Shown: positions 60,004-64,000 of the stretch, piece after piece | How positions within the stretch are numbered: position 1 is the first letter of the stretch | Layout of the letters: every line of letters starts with the position of its first letter | Assembly (NCBI GenBank): GCA_003952965.2 | Contig: CM025850.1 | Coordinates: 1,532,378 to 1,596,377 of the forward strand | Origin: Morella rubra | Taxonomy: Eukaryota > Streptophyta > Magnoliopsida > Fagales > Myricaceae | Direction of reading: 5' to 3' | DNA: 64,000 nt | Notes under the pieces: generated by a model | What the model was told of the DNA's origin: nothing | What the model saw: only the letters and a program-made list of their open reading frames with translations | The model's database searches: none | Position numbers and translations under genes: made by a program

Positions 60004-62400
60004 ATGGCAAACTTCTTCAAAAGTTTCACAATCAAGACTAAATATGGTGCACTGGCGGCAACCGCAGCACCCATAATCATATTTTCAGGCATTTATCTAG
60101 CATGGGGTTATGCAAGTCGTGCTTTAAGAAAAAAACGACCAGTTCTTCCGCGGTCCATCTCCATGGGGGTTCTCCATGGAGGCAAACTTGCCTTGCAGAG
60201 ATTGATTAATTATCATGAAGCCCGAGCAGATGCAACAATATCAGATAGAGCTGTGAATGAGTTAAAATCAGCTCTTAAAGAGGGATACCCAAATTTCTCG
60301 CTGCTGCAGGTCAGGCGTCTCTCAACTTCAATATCGCAGTCCTTTTTCAGTCGAATTTGTATTACAAGTCGATATCTTAGTTCTTTTTTCATTTTTTTCC
60401 TTGAAAATATATATGGAAGCCAGAAATTTTTTAAGCTTTCTGAAAATTAGGGGCAGATTATTTGTGAGTGCTCTGGAATGGTGTGAATGAATGCTTGCCC
60501 TGTTTTGTGGGAATGATTTATCTAGTAATTGTCTAGATCACTACATCAATCAAACACATGATATTTTTTCTTCAAAGATTTATAAGACACTTGTACGAGG
60601 TACATGATCTTACGAGCATTGTCTATTTGCGTAAAAGGGCACTGTGGCAAAGCTGGAAATGAGCGGAAAAGAAGATGAGGCAGTCGCAATACTGGGTAAC
60701 GCAGTTGAAAAGGCACAGAAGGACATGAAACCACATGAAGCGTACGAATTTGAAATGTTACTCGTGGAAATGCTCACCTACAAGGTGTTGAAACACTTGA
60801 AACTCTGCTATTTCCCCACCCCGCTCGTTTATTCTCCTATTTTGATTTCCCAGTAACAGCATCCATATTTTGCAAAGCAAAAAGTTAGATCATTCATAAT
60901 TGTTGATTTGTGTGCTCCAAGTTTAAGCAGCAACAACAGTACTTTTGATAGCCCCTTTCGCAGTCAAGAGCACTGGTTAGTTTGGCCCTAAACCCAAAGG
61001 TGAATATTTGTTATCGCCTAAAATCACCTTTATTCGCCTCTGCCCCGAGACTTCAATCCTCGCTCCTCTACTGCAGTACTTTTGATAGTCCCTTTTGCAG
61101 TCAAGAATACTAGTCAGTTTGACAGTAAACCCAAAGGTGAACATTTGTTATCGCCTAACATCACCTTTATTCTCCTCTATGACTGACCCCCGAGACTTCA
61201 ATCCAGGCAATATGGTTGCCTGGGCTATTGAGTAGCAATCATGTTCTCCTACTAAGGAAAAACATCGTCCTCTTTTTTATCTGATTTTAAGTAGCAGCTC
61301 TTTGGGCAGAGGTTTGTACTTGGTTTGATAACACAATGTTTTCCTTGGTTTTGATCTTCAGGGAGACTTCGGAAAGGCAATTCAGTGCGACTGCTTGAAG
61401 CATGAAGAGATTTCAGACGCAAGGCGCCCCCTGTTTTTGGTATATTCTTCTTTTCCATGTTCCGCAAACAGAAAAAGAATTCGTGAGATCTGTACATTCA
61501 TGTCAATTACAGTCCTAACTTTTAAACTTAACATTGGAGTGTAGGGTAATTTGATTCACCCTAAACATTTGCAGATAGTTTGAAAATTCATACAAGGAAC
61601 CAGGGCAAAAGTTTAGATTTCACCTGAGATTGTACACTTTGCTAGTTGCTTGAGTTAGGCATATATTATTAGGTTTAATCTCACATCGGTTGTAAAAAGA
61701 GCTGATGGTCAGTTTATGAGTGTGAGGAGAAGCCTCACCTCTTGAACCCAACACATATTATAAGTTTAAGGAAAAGCCTAACCTCTTGAACTAGCTTTTC
61801 AGATTGAAAAAGCTCAATGTTGGCTTTATGGGGACCAACAATAATCTTTTGACTTGGTAAGACCGGTTGGCTTGACTGCTCCACCTGTGACACCCAAGAC
61901 CACCCAACACCTCTGTGAGACTATTTATAGGATACTTCCTGCCTATCCAAATCAAAAGCTAAACAGAAACAACATCGAATATAATTCCATGGTGTAGCTT
62001 TTACGAAGGTTGCATTAAATTTCAGAACATTTCAAGTGTATTCTTCTCCACCAATCTCAGTCCACGATTTTGTTGCAGTTCATTGTTTGCAGAACTATAA
62101 GTTGGCCTTTTCTGTGAAGAATGATACAATAATATTTTGTTTTTCGGTCAGTATAATACTACAACATTTAGAACTATGGCTTTTCTGGAAAATTCACAGG
62201 CCACTCTTCACATCCTGTTGGGGGATCCAGAGGAAGAAGCCCTTAAATGTTGGAAAGAGTTCAGGCGTATACGGAAGCACTTCCTGTCGGAACCTAGTCT
62301 GCAAGAAGGCAAACTTTACAAAGTTGTCGCCAATTTCCAGGAGTTCAAGAAGGTAGTCAAGTTGCTCAAAGATGACATTCAAGAGGCTCGGGCAAAATAA
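60004..62400 (+). CDS. Gene C: membrane-anchored TPR-like family protein, single copy
   Basis: Exons 60004-60309, 60638-60784, 61362-61439 and 62200-62400, phase 0, about 243 residues. It is a diverged relative of A and B. The N-terminus is shorter (MANFFKSFTIKTKYGALAA), residues 15-35 form a membrane helix followed by RALRKKRP, then HGGKLALQRLINYHEA (58-73). Exon 2 (EMSGKEDEAVAILGNAVEKA), exon 3 (GDFGKAI, EEISDARRPLFL) and exon 4 (ATLHILLGDPEEEALKCW, ending DDIQEARAK) keep the TPR-like rhythm of small residue, then Glu/Ala pairs. All donors are GT and acceptors AG, with none of the weak sites seen in A. Best-preserved model in the window. Function unknown. Confidence 0.82.
60938..61203. repeat. 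137-bp tandem duplication in C intron 2
   Basis: The block starting AGTACTTTTGATAG at 60,938 is repeated from 61,075. Both copies contain ACCCAAAGGTGAA and GTTATCGCCTAA. They differ by scattered substitutions, so the event is not very recent. Confidence 0.85.
61660..61925. repeat. LTR-like sequence in C intron 3
   Basis: AATCTCACATCGGTTGTAA and the later GAGAAGCCTCACCTCTTGAA / GAAAAGCCTAACCTCTTGAA pair resemble the ends of plant solo LTRs (CACATCGGTTG type). No coding or primer site is present, and the boundaries are uncertain. Confidence 0.35.
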
Positions 62401-64000
62401 AAATTTATTTTGCAGTAATAAGATGCAGCTCAAACGTCTGGGTTATTGGGTGATCACTATTACAAGAGACAATGAACCCAATCAGGTTATGTATGATCTT
62501 TAGAAATATTATTTCTACCATTTGGTACCAATGCCCTACTCAAATATATACATTTAAAAGAGCAAACACTACAGCAAATTTTGGTTTTCGTCCATCGCAC
62601 CAGGTATCCCAATAAGTCGGTTACAAAAGGTTTTTTGGAATGGAAAATATATTTCGTACCAAAAAGTACCCATTTGAGAGGATATATTTCATCCGTTCGA
62701 AAAGCTACATCCAACGGTAACCATTTGAACGGTCTTCAAACGCTACATCCATAGCAACCATTCAAATGGTCTTCGAACGCTACATCCAACAACAATCATT
62801 CAAACACATTCAAATGTTCTAACAGTGGACGGGATGTTCTAACCAGTGAACATCATTCGAATTTTCATCAAATTATAAAACGTTATTATATTCTAACGGT
62901 GAATTAATCGTTCTAACAGTGGAGTGTTTTAACGGTAGATTGAACTGTTTGAACATTGAAAAATGAGAAAAATATATCCTCCTCTTCTTCTTCTCCTTCT
63001 CCTCCTTCTCCTCTTCTTCATTCTTCTTTCCTTCTCTTCTCCTCACTCTCACGATTCTCACGATTCCATTCTTCTATCTATTCTTTCATCCAAATCTCGT
63101 TCGATAATGGCTCTTTAAAAATTTGCAACGGCAAAGGATGAGGCAATTTGACGGCTCCTTAATTTTTCATTTTTCCATATCACCTGTATTTGACAGTTCT
63201 TTAAAAAGTTACCGAACGGCAACGCTAGTCATCTTTGGCGCTTAAATTTTTCCACTCTCTCCAAATTACAAACTACTCATTATCGAAAGAACATCTTTAA
63301 GCGAAAAAAAACATCCGAACAGCAAAAAAGTGACAGGTAAATTTGCACCTTAAAATTTTTCAATTTCATATCAAACTCATTTAAAACGAGTCTTCTAAAA
63401 AAGTATCTAAATGGAGATTAAAAAAAAATGCTGAATAAATCAAAACATCAGGCCGCTTACATTTTTCAATTTTCATATCAACCCCACTTCGAATGTCTAT
63501 CAAAATAATAAAAATATAGAAAACAAAAAACAAATTTAAAAAAATAAAGCGTACTATTGCAAACTATGAAATTTCATTTCATATCAAACCCAAGAGTTTC
63601 CAACAGGTATCTGTCAACCACTAAAACAATTAAACCGAGACAATATCCTCAATCTAAACGGTTATCAAAAAAGTAAATCCGTCATAAACGATCTTTCAAA
63701 AATGAAATACGCAATACATTTCATGCCTATTTTCTTTCTACCGACATGAATATTTATTGTTCAACCGTATTGGAAAAAATAAAATATAAACATAAATCCT
63801 TAAATTCATCTCTAAACAACAAAAAAAAAAAGGAACTATCTAATACAAATAATAATGTCATAAATCCTCAAAATTCCCAATATGCTCACAAACAAAGTCT
63901 TATTATACGATCTATACAAGGTAATTAATTCCCTCAAATCTGTATCAGATCCTCTATACATAATATACCTTAAATATAAAATCCTAAATCTACCACAAAA
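62401..64000. other. 3' flank of gene C, no gene recognised
   Basis: Contains a pyrimidine-rich tract at about 62,977-63,045 and AT-rich sequence to the window edge. Open frames here come from low-complexity sequence. Confidence 0.5.
62704..62810. repeat. About 38-bp tandem repeat
   Basis: GCTACATCCA recurs at 62,704, 62,742 and 62,779, with shared text between (ACCATT, then GGTCTTC-AA-CGCTACATCC). Three degenerate units are visible. Confidence 0.7.

Noticed and set aside
62704..62810. Possible CRISPR-like array
   Set aside because: Units are contiguous 38-bp tandem repeats that decay gradually, without unique spacers, in a plant nuclear sequence.
62873..63061. Minus-strand Lys/Glu-rich frame
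   Set aside because: Direct translation of a purine tract; low complexity, no other support.

Overview
The window looks like nuclear DNA from a flowering plant, most likely a woody eudicot. It is AT-rich, its genes have short GT-AG introns, and it is full of plant repeat families: Copia with a Sirevirus-like layout, Gypsy, L1-type LINEs, hAT elements and their short derivatives, and TRIM-like LTR elements. I cannot name the species. I found no tRNA, rRNA or CRISPR array and no bacterial-type operon.

The real genes are six members of one small family, named here F, A, E, B, D and C in left-to-right order. All have four exons joined in phase 0 and encode about 210-290 residues: an N-terminal targeting and/or membrane region, a conserved GGK-x-AL-x-x-LLD-type helix in exon 1, then about three degenerate TPR-like helical hairpins in exons 2-4. 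F, E and D are on the minus strand and start with Ser/Arg-rich, transit-peptide-like N-termini. A, B and C are on the plus strand and start with a single membrane helix. They lie in head-to-head pairs (F/A and D/C, plus the truncated pair F'/B) and tail-to-tail pairs (A/E and B/D). I do not recognise a named family or a biochemical function.

Layout. 1-11.2 kb: no gene, several short inverted-repeat transposons and a 70-bp tandem repeat. 11.2-12.9 kb: truncated LINE. 13.3-18.5 kb: gene F. 19.3-21.5 kb: gene A. 22.7-30.1 kb: degraded Sirevirus-like Copia. 30.1-34.4 kb: rearranged Gypsy with inverted LTRs. 34.7-36.8 kb: gene E. 37.2-38.3 kb: LINE fragment. 38.5-41.3 kb: hAT transposon with a recoverable 8-bp target duplication. 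41.8-42.0 kb: pseudogene F'. 42.5-44.4 kb: gene B. 44.3-47.9 kb and 52.3-55.8 kb: two nearly identical 3.5-kb copies of the B/D intergenic region, each with a broken GRF zinc-finger remnant, separated by 4.4 kb of other DNA. 55.7-59.2 kb: gene D, with a LINE in intron 1. 60.0-62.4 kb: gene C. 62.4-64 kb: no gene.

Reading the copies against each other gives a simple history. An ancestral F-A-E-C array underwent one tandem duplication from inside F intron 1 (near 18,015 and 41,661) to inside the E/C promoter (near 38,462 and 59,718). This explains why F' contains only exon 1 and why C has no twin. The first copy then received the Copia, Gypsy, LINE and hAT insertions. The second received the LINE in D intron 1 and the 3.5-kb secondary duplication, which also carries signs of a possible assembly artefact.
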